A stretch of 64,000 nucleotides of DNA, from contig CALKVK010000006.1 of the NCBI GenBank assembly GCA_937996235.1, forward strand, positions 343,535-407,534, in the 5' to 3' direction. A program made the translations under genes and the position numbers. This DNA comes from an uncultured bacterium (GTDB taxonomy: Bacteria > Planctomycetota > JAJSAM01 > JAJVHW01). This document shows positions 52,214-60,454 of this stretch, piece by piece (the stretch's first letter is position 1; the number at the start of each line of letters is the position of its first letter). Below the pieces are notes generated by a model. That model saw only the letters and a program-made list of their open reading frames with translations. It ran no database searches and had not been told where the DNA came from.

Positions 52214-52248
52214 GCGGCCCGTGGCCGCGACGAAGTTGCACGCGGCGC

Positions 52249-52254
52249 GATACT
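52249..52254 (+). promoter_or_regulatory. -10-like GATACT, leaderless arrangement
   Basis: GATACT ends exactly 6 bases before the GTG at 52261, in the 47-base gap after the pseudokinase. It suggests a separate, leaderless transcript for the RNA methyltransferase. Confidence 0.4.
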
Positions 52255-52260
52255 GCCCGC

Positions 52261-53106
52261 GTGACGGAGGACGACGGCCGCGAGACGGCGGAGGACGGGG
52301 CGCGGGAGCTGCGCGTGCACGGTGTGCACGCCGTGCTGGCGCTGTGGGTGCACCGCCCGCAGGACGTGCGCCGCGTCTACGTGACGGAGGCGCGCCTGCC
52401 GCGCTTCGGTGCGATCCTGCAGGAGTGCGCCCGCCGCCGCGTGCCCTACCGCGTCGTCGGCGACGACGACCTCGAGCGCCTCACGGAGAGCGTGCACCAC
52501 GAGGGCGTCGCCGTGGTCGCGAGGGAGCGCCCGCAGCCGACGCTCCCCGAGGTGCTCGCGCGCCTCGCGGACGCGCCGCACGCGACGCTCTGCTGGCTCG
52601 ACGGCGTCTCGAACCCGCACAACGTCGGCTCGCTCCTGCGCACCGCGGCGCACTTCGGCGTGCCGGCGCTCGTCGGCTCGGAGCGCATGCCGCGGCTCAG
52701 CCCCTCGGCGTGCCGTGTGGCCGAGGGCGCCGCCGAGACGGTGGACCTCGTGCGCGTGCCGCGCACCGGCGAGGCCTTCGCCGCGCTGCGCGAGGCGGGC
52801 TTCCGGATCGTCGGCACCGACGGCCGCGACGGCCGCGGGCTCTTCCGCGCCGCGCTGCCGCAGCGCGTCGTCGTCGTGCTCGGCGGCGAGGTCTCCGGCA
52901 TGTCGCCGGACGTGCGCGCCCTGCTCGACGAGGTCGTGCGCATCCCCGGCACGGGCGCCGTGGACAGCCTGAACGTCGCCGCGGCGGCGGCCGTCGTGCT
53001 CGCGGAGCTGTGGCGCCGCGTCAGCGCAGGGAGCGCGGGTGGCCGATCCAGCCGAGGCGGCGGAAGAGGACGATCTGGCCGGCGGCGATCCCCGCCATCA
53101 CCGTGA
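52261..53106 (+). CDS. SpoU/TrmH-family RNA 2'-O-ribose methyltransferase
   Basis: A 281-residue SPOUT methyltransferase. The N-terminal substrate-binding domain begins RELRVHGVHAVLALWVHR; the catalytic domain has motif 1 VSNPHNVGSLLRTAAHFG, motif 2 LGGEVSGMSPDVR and motif 3 IPGTGAVDSLNVAAAAAV, which form the knotted SAM site. It methylates tRNA or 23S rRNA; the exact target cannot be told. GTG at 52261 follows a -10-like element. The last 27 residues (Gly/Arg/Ser-rich, ending SGRRRSPPSP) are encoded in an 86-base overlap with the 3' end of corA on the other strand and are not part of the family domain. Confidence 0.9.
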   Translation: MTEDDGRETAEDGARELRVHGVHAVLALWVHRPQDVRRVYVTEARLPRFGAILQECARRRVPYRVVGDDDLERLTESVHHEGVAVVARERPQPTLPEVLARLADAPHATLCWLDGVSNPHNVGSLLRTAAHFGVPALVGSERMPRLSPSACRVAEGAAETVDLVRVPRTGEAFAALREAGFRIVGTDGRDGRGLFRAALPQRVVVVLGGEVSGMSPDVRALLDEVVRIPGTGAVDSLNVAAAAAVVLAELWRRVSAGSAGGRSSRGGGRGRSGRRRSPPSP

Positions 53107-54049
53107 GCGCCGCGAAGTAGCCCCAGCGCGTGTGGAGCTCGGGCATGTTCTCGAAGTTCATGCCGTAGATGCCGGCGACGACCGTGATGGGCAGCAGCAC
53201 GCCCGAGATGACGGTCAGCACGCGCGCGATCTCGCTCGTGCGGTTCGCCGCCTCGGCCTGCACCGCGGCCAGGATGCCGTCGAGCAGGCTGCGGCTCGAG
53301 TCGACGGCCTCGCGCACGGCGAGCGCGTTCTCCATCATCACGAGGAACGACTCGCGCGCCGCGTCGCTCACGAACGGGCTGCGCTTCGTCGCGAGGCGCA
53401 TCAGCACGATGTGCAGACTCGTCGCGAGCTTCTTCAGCGTCAGGATGTTCGTCCCGGCGACGGCGACGTCGGGCGGCACCTGCGTCTCGCCGGGCGCGAG
53501 CACCTGCTCCTGGATCGCGTCGAGGTAGTTGTCGTTCGCGAGGTTCAGGTGCGCGATGTCGTAGAGGCTCTCCTGCAGCAGCAGGAACGCGACGAACGAC
53601 GGCGTCCGGCCCGCGATGCGGAACGCGTCGGCGCACGTGGCCTGCACGTGCTCGACCGCCTCGACCGTGCGCCGGTGGTGCGTCAGGATCACGTTGCCGC
53701 CGATGACGACGAACAGCCGCACGATCTCGATCGGCGAGAGCCCGTGCGAGATCTCGAGGTGCCGCTCGGGGTGCAGCACCTCGTAGAGATAGAAGCCGCA
53801 GTGGTCGGGCGCCTCGAGGAGGCGCGGCAGGATCTCCGGCGTGCCGAAGTGGTCCTTCGGCGACATCTGCAGCCCGAGGTCCGCCGCGATCCGGCGCGTG
53901 ACGCCGATGTCGGGCCCGTGCACGTCCACCCACGCGAAGCGCTCGGGCGACGCGAGCAGCTTCGGCAGCTCCTCGACCGCGACGCGGCGCGCGCTCTGGT
54001 CGCGGCGGTCGAAGACGACGCAGTCGATCTCGGGCGCGGTCTCCGTCAC
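53021..54049 (-). CDS. corA: CorA-family divalent cation transporter
   Basis: A 342-residue protein of CorA layout: a large N-terminal cytoplasmic domain (about 1-280) and two C-terminal membrane helices (about 283-306 and 318-336) joined by the ion-selectivity motif GMN in IYGMNFENMPEL. It forms a pentameric channel for Mg2+ (or Co2+/Ni2+). GTG at 54049 is used; no better upstream start is present. Its 3' end overlaps the RNA methyltransferase gene by 86 bases in convergent orientation. Downstream of the membrane helices only a short basic tail remains, as is normal. Confidence 0.93.
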   Translation of the reverse strand: MTETAPEIDCVVFDRRDQSARRVAVEELPKLLASPERFAWVDVHGPDIGVTRRIAADLGLQMSPKDHFGTPEILPRLLEAPDHCGFYLYEVLHPERHLEISHGLSPIEIVRLFVVIGGNVILTHHRRTVEAVEHVQATCADAFRIAGRTPSFVAFLLLQESLYDIAHLNLANDNYLDAIQEQVLAPGETQVPPDVAVAGTNILTLKKLATSLHIVLMRLATKRSPFVSDAARESFLVMMENALAVREAVDSSRSLLDGILAAVQAEAANRTSEIARVLTVISGVLLPITVVAGIYGMNFENMPELHTRWGYFAALTVMAGIAAGQIVLFRRLGWIGHPRSLR

Positions 54050-54125
54050 GGGCGTCCCTCCCGGTCCCCGCGCAGGCTCGCCGCTGCGTGCGGCCGGCGC
54101 AACGTCCGCGCGCTGCCGGCGCGTC

Positions 54126-56048
54126 TCAGTCGCGGACGACGATCCGCACGTCGTGGTCCGGAGGTGTGACGGAGAGGCGCACGGCGTCCTCGCCTGCGGC
54201 GGGCTGCACGATCCGCAGCGTCTCCAGCGGGAGTCCGTCGGCGCGGAAGCGTCCCTCGCCGTCGACCGCGACGCGCCGCGCCCACGGCACGTCGCCCGAC
54301 GGCACGATCCACAGCTCGACCGACGGCGCCGCGCGTCCGTCGGCGTGGGCGACGACGCCCTCGAGCGCGGCGCCCGGGGGCAGCGTGATCCGCACGTCGT
54401 CGCCCGCGGCGGCGCGTCCCGGTGCGGCCGCCGGCCCGGCGCCGGCGCGGGGCTCGGCCCACACGAGCACGCCGAGGTCGGCGAGCGGCGGCAGCGTGAA
54501 GCGGCCGTCGGCGTCCACCGTCGTCTCCGCCTCGAGACCGACGCGACGCCGCCCGCGCACCTCGGGGATCCAGCCGCGCACGACGGTGCCCTCGGGCGCC
54601 GCGGAGCCGTCCTGCAGAACCACGCGGCCCGTGATCGGCGCGAGCGGTGCCGTCGGCACGCGCAGGCCCGTCTGTCCGGCGCGCACGCGGCGCAGGATGC
54701 CGTACCTGCCGTCGGTCCCGAACACGACGAGGTCGAACACGAGGTCGTAGGGCAGCGGGTGCGTGCGGACGTTCGGGCTGTTCGCGTTGCCCCCGTTGTA
54801 GATGCCGACCTCGGGCGTCAGGACGTACCACTGCACCATCCCCGCGAGCGGCGCGCCGTCGGCGCCCACCGCCACGGCCTCCGTGCGCACGCCGCGCTTC
54901 AGGTGCACGTCGAGGAGCGGTCCGCCCGGGGGCACGTCGCGCAGGATCGTCAGCGCGTACTCGGTCTCGCCCTCGACCCACGCCCAGAGCGTGTTCGCCG
55001 GGCTCGTGTCCGCGATCGCGAACGTGCCGTCGTCGCGCACGCTCCCTTCGGGCGACCACACCGCGCCGTCGTCGCCGCCCGGGTGCGCGCCCCGCATGAC
55101 GACCCGCACGTTGCCGGCGATCGGCTCGCCCGCCTCGTCGGTCACGCGCCCCTCGATGCGTCGCGAGGGCCCGAGCACGAGCTCGATCTCGGCCGTGTCC
55201 GGCGCGACGTCCGCCGCGACCGCCACGCGCGCCCCGGCGCGCGCGTCGGCGGAGGTCGTGGCGGTCACCGTCGCCGGGACGAGCGGCAGCCCGCGCAGCT
55301 CGAACGCGCCGCCGGCGTCGGTCATGACGCACGCAGCCGTCACGCCGCCCTCCGACTCGTGAAGCGACTCGAGGGCGCGCAGCATGTCCGGATCCGGCGG
55401 TCCGAACGGAGACGCGACGGGGGACGCGAGACCCGTCACCAGGGCGCCCGCGACGCCGCGCCCGCCCGGCTCGACCACGCGCCCGCGCAGCGGCGCGCGT
55501 GCGATCACGACCGACCAGCGCTCGCCCTTCGGGACCGTGCGCGTGTGCACGCGCCCCCACGTGTCCGTGACGAGCACGTCCACCGCGTGCGCGACGGCGG
55601 ACGGGTCGATCCCCGCGGCGAAGAAGCCCGCGTCGTCGGTGACGCCGTCGTAGAGCGGCGGCGCGTCCGCGTCGTCGTGCGCGCGCACCGTCACGTGGGC
55701 GCCCGCGACTCCGTGGAGGGCGGTGTCGACGACGTAGCTGCGTCGGTCCGCGCCCGGCGCCGGCTGCGCGGGCGTGTCCGCAGCGTGCTCCGAGGGCGCC
55801 GCGTCCGGCGTCTGCGCCGGTGCCGAGGGCGGCTCCACCCGCGCGTGCCGGCGCTGCGCCGGGGGCTCGTCGTCGGGCGCCTCCCCTTCGTGCTGCGTCG
55901 GCGCGGCACGCGGTTGCGGTGGCGGTGCGGACGGGGCGACGTCACCGCTCCGCAGCACGTACCACGCGAGCACGGCGAGCAGCGCGAGCAGCAGCACGAG
56001 CGCGAGCGCGACGGCGCGGCTGCGGGCCCGGGGAGGAGTGGCGGTCAC
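54126..56048 (-). CDS. Single-pass membrane protein with carboxypeptidase-regulatory-like repeats
   Basis: A 640-residue protein: one N-terminal membrane helix (about residues 11-31), a Pro/Ala-rich linker (about 35-105), then several carboxypeptidase-regulatory-like beta-sandwich repeats with the family phrases LRGRVVEPGGRGVAGALV, VMTDAGGAFELRGLPLV, IEGRVTDEAGEPIAGNVRV, ITGRVVLQDGSAAPEGTVVR, TTVDADGRFTLPPLADLG and LEGVVAHADGRAAPSVELW. Such repeats are structural or adhesive, and are abundant in planctomycete envelopes. GTG at 56048 puts the helix at the right distance from the N-terminus. It is divergent from the sulfatase-fold gene across 89 bases. Confidence 0.82.
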   Translation of the reverse strand: MTATPPRARSRAVALALVLLLALLAVLAWYVLRSGDVAPSAPPPQPRAAPTQHEGEAPDDEPPAQRRHARVEPPSAPAQTPDAAPSEHAADTPAQPAPGADRRSYVVDTALHGVAGAHVTVRAHDDADAPPLYDGVTDDAGFFAAGIDPSAVAHAVDVLVTDTWGRVHTRTVPKGERWSVVIARAPLRGRVVEPGGRGVAGALVTGLASPVASPFGPPDPDMLRALESLHESEGGVTAACVMTDAGGAFELRGLPLVPATVTATTSADARAGARVAVAADVAPDTAEIELVLGPSRRIEGRVTDEAGEPIAGNVRVVMRGAHPGGDDGAVWSPEGSVRDDGTFAIADTSPANTLWAWVEGETEYALTILRDVPPGGPLLDVHLKRGVRTEAVAVGADGAPLAGMVQWYVLTPEVGIYNGGNANSPNVRTHPLPYDLVFDLVVFGTDGRYGILRRVRAGQTGLRVPTAPLAPITGRVVLQDGSAAPEGTVVRGWIPEVRGRRRVGLEAETTVDADGRFTLPPLADLGVLVWAEPRAGAGPAAAPGRAAAGDDVRITLPPGAALEGVVAHADGRAAPSVELWIVPSGDVPWARRVAVDGEGRFRADGLPLETLRIVQPAAGEDAVRLSVTPPDHDVRIVVRD

Positions 56049-56122
56049 GCCGAGATGATGCCCGAACCGCGCGCCGACGGTCGCGGCGCGTCGCGAACGT
56101 GGCCCGTTCGCGCCGGGACCGC

Positions 56123-56128
56123 TACCGT
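56123..56128 (+). promoter_or_regulatory. -10-like TACCGT before the sulfatase-fold gene
   Basis: TACCGT ends 9 bases before the GTG at 56138 in the short divergent gap. No Shine-Dalgarno sequence is seen. Confidence 0.35.
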
Positions 56129-56137
56129 CCGGGGCAC

Positions 56138-57538
56138 GTGACCGCGGCAACGCCCCGCCCGCCCCGCAGCCGTCCGCGGCGTGCGCTCGCCGCGTGCCTC
56201 GCCGCCGTCGCCGCGGCGCTGCCGCTCCTCCTCGCGCGCTGCGGCGACGACACGCCGGGGAAGCGCGCGCCCGAAGCGCCGCACACCTCGCAGCCGAACG
56301 TGCTCGTGATCGTGATGGACACCGTCCGCGCCGACCACACGACGCTCTGCGGCTACGCGCGACCGACGACGCCGCGAGTGGCGCAGTTCGCCGCGGACGG
56401 CGTGACGTACCGCGACGCCTGGACGCCCGCCGGGTGGACGGGCCCCTCGCACGCGTCGCTCTTCACCGGGCAGCGCCCGGTGCACCACGGCTACCTCGAG
56501 GACAACATCCCGCTGCTGCGCTCGCAAGCGGTCACGCTCGCGGAGATCCTGCGCGACGCCGGCTGGCGCACCGGCTGCTTCTCGAACAACGCGGTCGTGA
56601 GCGACGCGTACGGCCTCGTGCAGGGCTTCGAGCACGCGCCGCGCTTCTTCCTGAACCAGCAGCGCCCGCTGCCGAACGCGCGCGACGCGCACCGCCGCGC
56701 GAAGGCGTTCATCGAGACCTCCGTCGAGGAGCGCAAGCCGTTCTTCGTCTACGTCAACGACTTCGAGCCGCACCTGCCGTACGAGCCGCTCGAGGAGCAC
56801 CAGCGCACGTTCGTGCCCGCGGACGTGTCGCCCGAGCTCCTGCACCTCGCGCGGCACTTCAACAACCCGTACACGATCGACCTGAACGTCGGCCTCGCCG
56901 ACCCCGTGCCCGCGCCCGAGATGCTCGCGCTCCTGCCGTCGCTCTACGACGCCGAGATCGCGACCGTGGACGCCGAGGTGGGGGCGTTCCTCGACGAGCT
57001 GCGCGCCGACGGGCTGCTCGACCGCACGCTCGTCGTGATCACCTCGGACCACGGCGAGAACCTCGGCGACCACGGCCTCTGGGACCACCGCTTCAGCATC
57101 CACCGCACGATCCGTCACGTGCCGCTCGTGCTGCGCTACCCCGGCCGCCTCGACGGCGGACGTGTCGTCGACGACGTCGTCCGTCTCGAGGACGTGCTGC
57201 CGACCGTGCTCGAGGTCTGCGGCCTGCCGCCGCGCGCGGACGTCGACGGCGTCTCGCTGCTCGCGCCGACGGCGGGCCGCATCTCCCGCGCCTCCTACGC
57301 CGCGCAGAGCGACACCGTGCAGACGTTCCGCTCGCGCCACCCGGACCTCACGCAGGAGCAGGAGCGCCCGTTCCACGTGTCGCAGCGCTCGGTCTACGAC
57401 GGCCGCCACGACCTGATCGTCCGCTCCGACGGCACGCTCGAGCTCTACGACGTCACGGCCGACCCGGGCGAGACGAAGAACCTCGCCGACGAACTGCCGG
57501 ACGTCGTCGCCCGTTTGCGGGCGTTGCTGGATCCGTAG
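56138..57538 (+). CDS. Sulfatase-superfamily protein without the formylglycine motif
   Basis: A 466-residue envelope protein with an N-terminal hydrophobic signal ending in LLLARCGDD (possible lipoprotein, though Arg before the Cys is unusual). The alkaline-phosphatase fold is clear: VLVIVMDTVRADHTTLCGY (metal site), YVNDFEPHLPYEP, VVITSDHGENLGDHGLWDH (second metal site), and C-terminal LYDVTADPGETKNL. The activation motif C/S-x-P-x-R of sulfatases is replaced by TGPSHASLFTG, with Thr and His at the Cys and Arg positions, so no formylglycine can form. A phosphodiesterase or phosphotransferase role is therefore more likely than sulfate ester hydrolysis. A hairpin follows the stop. Confidence 0.85.
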   Translation: MTAATPRPPRSRPRRALAACLAAVAAALPLLLARCGDDTPGKRAPEAPHTSQPNVLVIVMDTVRADHTTLCGYARPTTPRVAQFAADGVTYRDAWTPAGWTGPSHASLFTGQRPVHHGYLEDNIPLLRSQAVTLAEILRDAGWRTGCFSNNAVVSDAYGLVQGFEHAPRFFLNQQRPLPNARDAHRRAKAFIETSVEERKPFFVYVNDFEPHLPYEPLEEHQRTFVPADVSPELLHLARHFNNPYTIDLNVGLADPVPAPEMLALLPSLYDAEIATVDAEVGAFLDELRADGLLDRTLVVITSDHGENLGDHGLWDHRFSIHRTIRHVPLVLRYPGRLDGGRVVDDVVRLEDVLPTVLEVCGLPPRADVDGVSLLAPTAGRISRASYAAQSDTVQTFRSRHPDLTQEQERPFHVSQRSVYDGRHDLIVRSDGTLELYDVTADPGETKNLADELPDVVARLRALLDP

Positions 57539-57541
57539 TCC

Positions 57542-57559
57542 GGGGCGCGCAGGCGCCCC
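57542..57559 (+). terminator. Hairpin GGGGCGC-GCAG-GCGCCCC after the sulfatase-fold gene
   Basis: A 7-bp perfect stem with a 4-base loop begins 4 bases after the stop codon. A -10-like element for the next gene starts immediately after it, so it probably separates two transcripts. Confidence 0.5.
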
Positions 57560-57560
57560 G

Positions 57561-57566
57561 TAGTCT
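57561..57566 (+). promoter_or_regulatory. -10-like TAGTCT, leaderless arrangement
   Basis: TAGTCT ends exactly 6 bases before the ATG at 57573, the same spacing as at 22288. No ribosome binding site fits between. Confidence 0.45.
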
Positions 57567-57572
57567 CGCCTC

Positions 57573-58100
57573 ATGCTGACAGCCCTGCGCGGCGCCGCGG
57601 TCGCGCTCCTCGCCGTGATCGCGGTGGCGCTCTCCGCCTGCGTCGTCCGCTGGGGGTACACCGCCGAGTGCGGTGCTGCCGGATTGACCGCAGCGGAACT
57701 GGAGCAGGCGCTCCCGGACTCGGACGGCTGGCAGACGCGCGTCGCGGAGGGGGCGTCGTACCGCGAACGCTTCACACCGCTTGCCGGCGCGGACCGGTTG
57801 GAGCTGGTCGAGTTCGCGGTCCTCGACGGCGACCGCGGCCGTCTGCGCGTGGAGGTCTACGCCGGCTACAGCCCTTCCGCCGCTCAGCGCACGGACTGGC
57901 ACAGGCGCATGGAGGCGATCGTCGCCGCGATCGAAGCCGTCCATCCCGCCGTCGGGCAGTGGGAGTACACCGACTTCACCGGCGATCCGCGACCGGACTT
58001 GTGCCTCTGGGGCTGCGGCGTGGCGGCGGTCGTCGCGGCGTCCACATGGCTGCTGCTGCGCCGCCGCCGCGCTGCGCGCGCCCGCGGGGCCGTTGCGTGA
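57573..58100 (+). CDS. Membrane-anchored lipoprotein, unknown function
   Basis: A 175-residue protein with a lipoprotein-like signal (LLAVIAVALSAC), a periplasmic region of about 110 residues with a conserved-looking YTAECGAAGLTAAELEQALP, and a C-terminal membrane helix (about 142-162, CGVAAVVAASTWLLL) followed by an Arg-rich tail. Having both an N-terminal lipid signal and a C-terminal helix is unusual; the N-terminal segment may be a simple membrane helix instead. No family recognised. It is followed after 173 bases by the tandem lipoprotein pair. Confidence 0.6.
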   Translation: MLTALRGAAVALLAVIAVALSACVVRWGYTAECGAAGLTAAELEQALPDSDGWQTRVAEGASYRERFTPLAGADRLELVEFAVLDGDRGRLRVEVYAGYSPSAAQRTDWHRRMEAIVAAIEAVHPAVGQWEYTDFTGDPRPDLCLWGCGVAAVVAASTWLLLRRRRAARARGAVA

Positions 58101-58273
58101 GTGCGCGCTCGGTAGAATGCGGCGACGACGCGACGCGGACGTGCGTGTGCGGAGACTGCGGGAGTTCGTCCGCGCGGCGACGTGGCGGGTGCCGGCCACC
58201 CCGGTGCGAGTCGGGCTCGTGCTCGCCGGGCGACGGTCCCGCGCACGGGATCGGATGACGCTCTGGAGGTCGG

Positions 58274-59296
58274 GTGCTCGATCGCGCGAGACAGACGATG
58301 AGCCGCGCGCGCGTGTTCGCGCTCGTCTGCGCCGCCGCGCTCGTCGGCGTCGCGTGCTCCGATCACTCGCCGCAATGGTCTGCGACGCACCCCACGGCGG
58401 CAGCCGACGCGTGGGACGGTCTCGAGCTCGCGCGCATCGGCACCGTCGGCGTGTTCCCGGCCGAGGACCACGTGCTCGTGCGCGTCGCAGCGGACGGCTC
58501 GCTTGCGTGCAACGGCGTGCCCGTGCCGTCGTATCGCGCACTCGGTGAGGCGCTGGCGGCGTCGATGGTATGGGACGAGCGTTGGGGTCCGTCGCGCGTG
58601 GCCGTCGTGATCGCCGCCGACGCGCGCGCCGCGTGGCGGCTGGTCTCCGCCGCGATCCAGGCCTGCGCCGATCCGTCCGTGCGCGCGACGCGCGTGTTCT
58701 TCGCGTGCCGCCACGAGCAGGGCGGCGCCACGGGTGCGTTTGCGATGTTCATGCCGCAGGACCGCGGCTTCCTTCACCTGGCGGACGTGCCGCCGGGCGC
58801 GGTGCGTCCCGTGACGGTGCGCATCCGACGTGGTGGCGGCGTCACCGATCCGCTCGCCGTCACGCAGTGGCTCGCGACGACTCCGTCCGCCGAGCGCCCG
58901 CCCGTGTGGCTCGACGCCGCGCCGGACACACCGTTCGACGTGGTCCTGCGCGCGGCCGACGCGGCGGCGCGCGGCGGCGCGCCGGCCCTCTGCTTCGTCG
59001 GGATACCGTGGGACGGCGCCACGGGCGCACCGGTCGCGCACCTGGCGAACGAGTCCGGCGCCGGAGAGCTTCCATGGACCGTCGCGATCGCGGGCATCAC
59101 GCTCGAGGAGCCGGTCGACGCACTCCCCGCTCCCGCCCAGGTGACCGACGCCGTCGCGGGCTTCGCGCTTGACGAGATCGGCGACTGGCCGCCGCCGATG
59201 CCGGAAGAGGAGGTCGAGCCCGACGACGACCTCCCGCCGGTGCGTGACGGTCTGCCGGGAGACGACGAGCCGCCCGCGCCGAGCGGTCCGCGGTAG
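58274..59296 (+). CDS. Lipoprotein with an ExbD/TolR-like domain, copy 1
   Basis: A 340-residue lipoprotein (lipobox ALVGVACSD, Cys about residue 28). Residues 50-140 resemble the periplasmic ExbD/TolR domain: VLVRVAADGSLACNGVPVPS, ALGEALAASM, VAVVIAADARAAWRLV. A repeat of this pattern may lie further on (VTVRIRRGGG, VWLDAAPDTPFDVVLRAAD). The C-terminus is acidic and Pro-rich. GTG at 58274 is preferred to ATG at 58298, because GGAGG lies 4 bases before it and the second copy has the same arrangement. It has no membrane helix as true ExbD would. Its first 350 bases are almost identical to copy 2. Confidence 0.7.
   Translation: MLDRARQTMSRARVFALVCAAALVGVACSDHSPQWSATHPTAAADAWDGLELARIGTVGVFPAEDHVLVRVAADGSLACNGVPVPSYRALGEALAASMVWDERWGPSRVAVVIAADARAAWRLVSAAIQACADPSVRATRVFFACRHEQGGATGAFAMFMPQDRGFLHLADVPPGAVRPVTVRIRRGGGVTDPLAVTQWLATTPSAERPPVWLDAAPDTPFDVVLRAADAAARGGAPALCFVGIPWDGATGAPVAHLANESGAGELPWTVAIAGITLEEPVDALPAPAQVTDAVAGFALDEIGDWPPPMPEEEVEPDDDLPPVRDGLPGDDEPPAPSGPR
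58291..58640 (+). repeat. 350-bp near-identical tract, copy 1
   Basis: Bases 58291-58640 match 59437-59786 with one mismatch that I can see, a synonymous C/G change in an Arg codon near the fifth codon after the internal ATG. Beyond 58640 the two genes drop abruptly to clearly diverged sequence. Confidence 0.92.
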
Positions 59297-59419
59297 CGCG
59301 CGGCGTACCCGAACGCGCACGCTGGGGGAGCGTCGCCGGGCAGCGTCCGCGGAGTCTTCGCTACGATGGCACTCGCGGTCGCGGCGGCGGCGCATCGCGC
59401 GAACCGACAGGAGGGGTGC

Positions 59420-60421
59420 GTGCGTGATCGTTCGAAACAGACGATGAGCCGCGCGCGGGTGTTCGCGCTCGTCTGCGCCGCCGCGCTCGTCGGCGTCGCG
59501 TGCTCCGATCACTCGCCGCAATGGTCTGCGACGCACCCCACGGCGGCAGCCGACGCGTGGGACGGTCTCGAGCTCGCGCGCATCGGCACCGTCGGCGTGT
59601 TCCCGGCCGAGGACCACGTGCTCGTGCGCGTCGCAGCGGACGGCTCGCTTGCGTGCAACGGCGTGCCCGTGCCGTCGTATCGCGCACTCGGTGAGGCGCT
59701 GGCGGCGTCGATGGTATGGGACGAGCGTTGGGGTCCGTCGCGCGTGGCCGTCGTGATCGCCGCCGACGCGCGCGCCGCGTGGCGGCACGTCTGCGGCGTG
59801 CTGCAGACGTGCACCGATCCGGCCGTGCGCGCGTCGCGCGTGTTCTTCGCGTGCCGCCACGAGCAGGGCGGCGCCGCGGGTGCGTTCGCGATGTTCATGC
59901 CGGAGGACTGCCTCGGGGAGGATCCGGAGACGCCGCACGGCAGGCGTTGCGCGACGGTGCGGATCCGACGCGCGGCGGGCGTGGCGGATCCGCTCGCGAT
60001 CACGGAGTGGCTCGCGGCCACGCCGTCCGACGAGCGCCCTGCGGTCGAGCTCGACGCCGCGCCGGATGCGCCGTTCGGCGTCGTGCTCCGCGCCGCCGAC
60101 GCCGCCGCGCGGGGCGGGGCGCCCGCGCTCTTCTTCCGCGGCATCGACTTCGCCACGATCGAGGGCGCGGGCGGTGCGTCACAGCCGTCGGATACGGCGA
60201 GTGCGTCGCTCCCCTGGACGATCTCGGTCCGGGGCATCCAACTGTCCGAGCCGGTCGGCGCGGCGCCCGTTCCCGCTCAGGTGACGGACGCCGTCGCGGG
60301 CTTTGCCCGGACGGTGGACAGCCACTCGCACGAGTACCGGCCGGACTACCAGATCGAGCCGGATGAGCCGGACGAGCCGGACGAGCACGCGGAGCCGTCG
60401 GCGCCGACCGGCCCGCGGTAG
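59420..60421 (+). CDS. Lipoprotein with an ExbD/TolR-like domain, copy 2
   Basis: A 333-residue tandem paralogue of the preceding gene. The first 120 residues, including the signal, lipobox and ExbD-like segment, are nearly identical to copy 1. The rest is clearly homologous but diverged (RIRRAAGVADPLAITEWLAA against copy 1 RIRRGGGVTDPLAVTQWLAT) and lacks a short stretch present in copy 1. The tail holds a short tandem repeat, EPDEPDEPDEH. GTG at 59420 has AGGAGGGG before it, 24 bases in frame upstream of the ATG at 59444, as in copy 1. TACGAT at 59362-59367 may be its own -10 element. Confidence 0.7.
   Translation: MRDRSKQTMSRARVFALVCAAALVGVACSDHSPQWSATHPTAAADAWDGLELARIGTVGVFPAEDHVLVRVAADGSLACNGVPVPSYRALGEALAASMVWDERWGPSRVAVVIAADARAAWRHVCGVLQTCTDPAVRASRVFFACRHEQGGAAGAFAMFMPEDCLGEDPETPHGRRCATVRIRRAAGVADPLAITEWLAATPSDERPAVELDAAPDAPFGVVLRAADAAARGGAPALFFRGIDFATIEGAGGASQPSDTASASLPWTISVRGIQLSEPVGAAPVPAQVTDAVAGFARTVDSHSHEYRPDYQIEPDEPDEPDEHAEPSAPTGPR
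59437..59786 (+). repeat. 350-bp near-identical tract, copy 2
   Basis: Partner of 58291-58640, offset 1146 bases. Conversion or recent unequal exchange would explain identity in the 5' third and divergence in the rest. Confidence 0.92.
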
Positions 60422-60454
60422 CGCAGGCGCACTACCGCGAGCCGTTCTCCCGCC

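Noticed and set aside
58097..58258. A 53-codon Cys-rich frame starting in a GTGA overlap with the upstream lipoprotein (seven cysteines)
   Set aside because: The cysteines come from TGC triplets common in this GC-rich DNA, there is no ribosome site, a -10-like TAGAAT (58113-58118) lies inside it, and no domain is recognisable.
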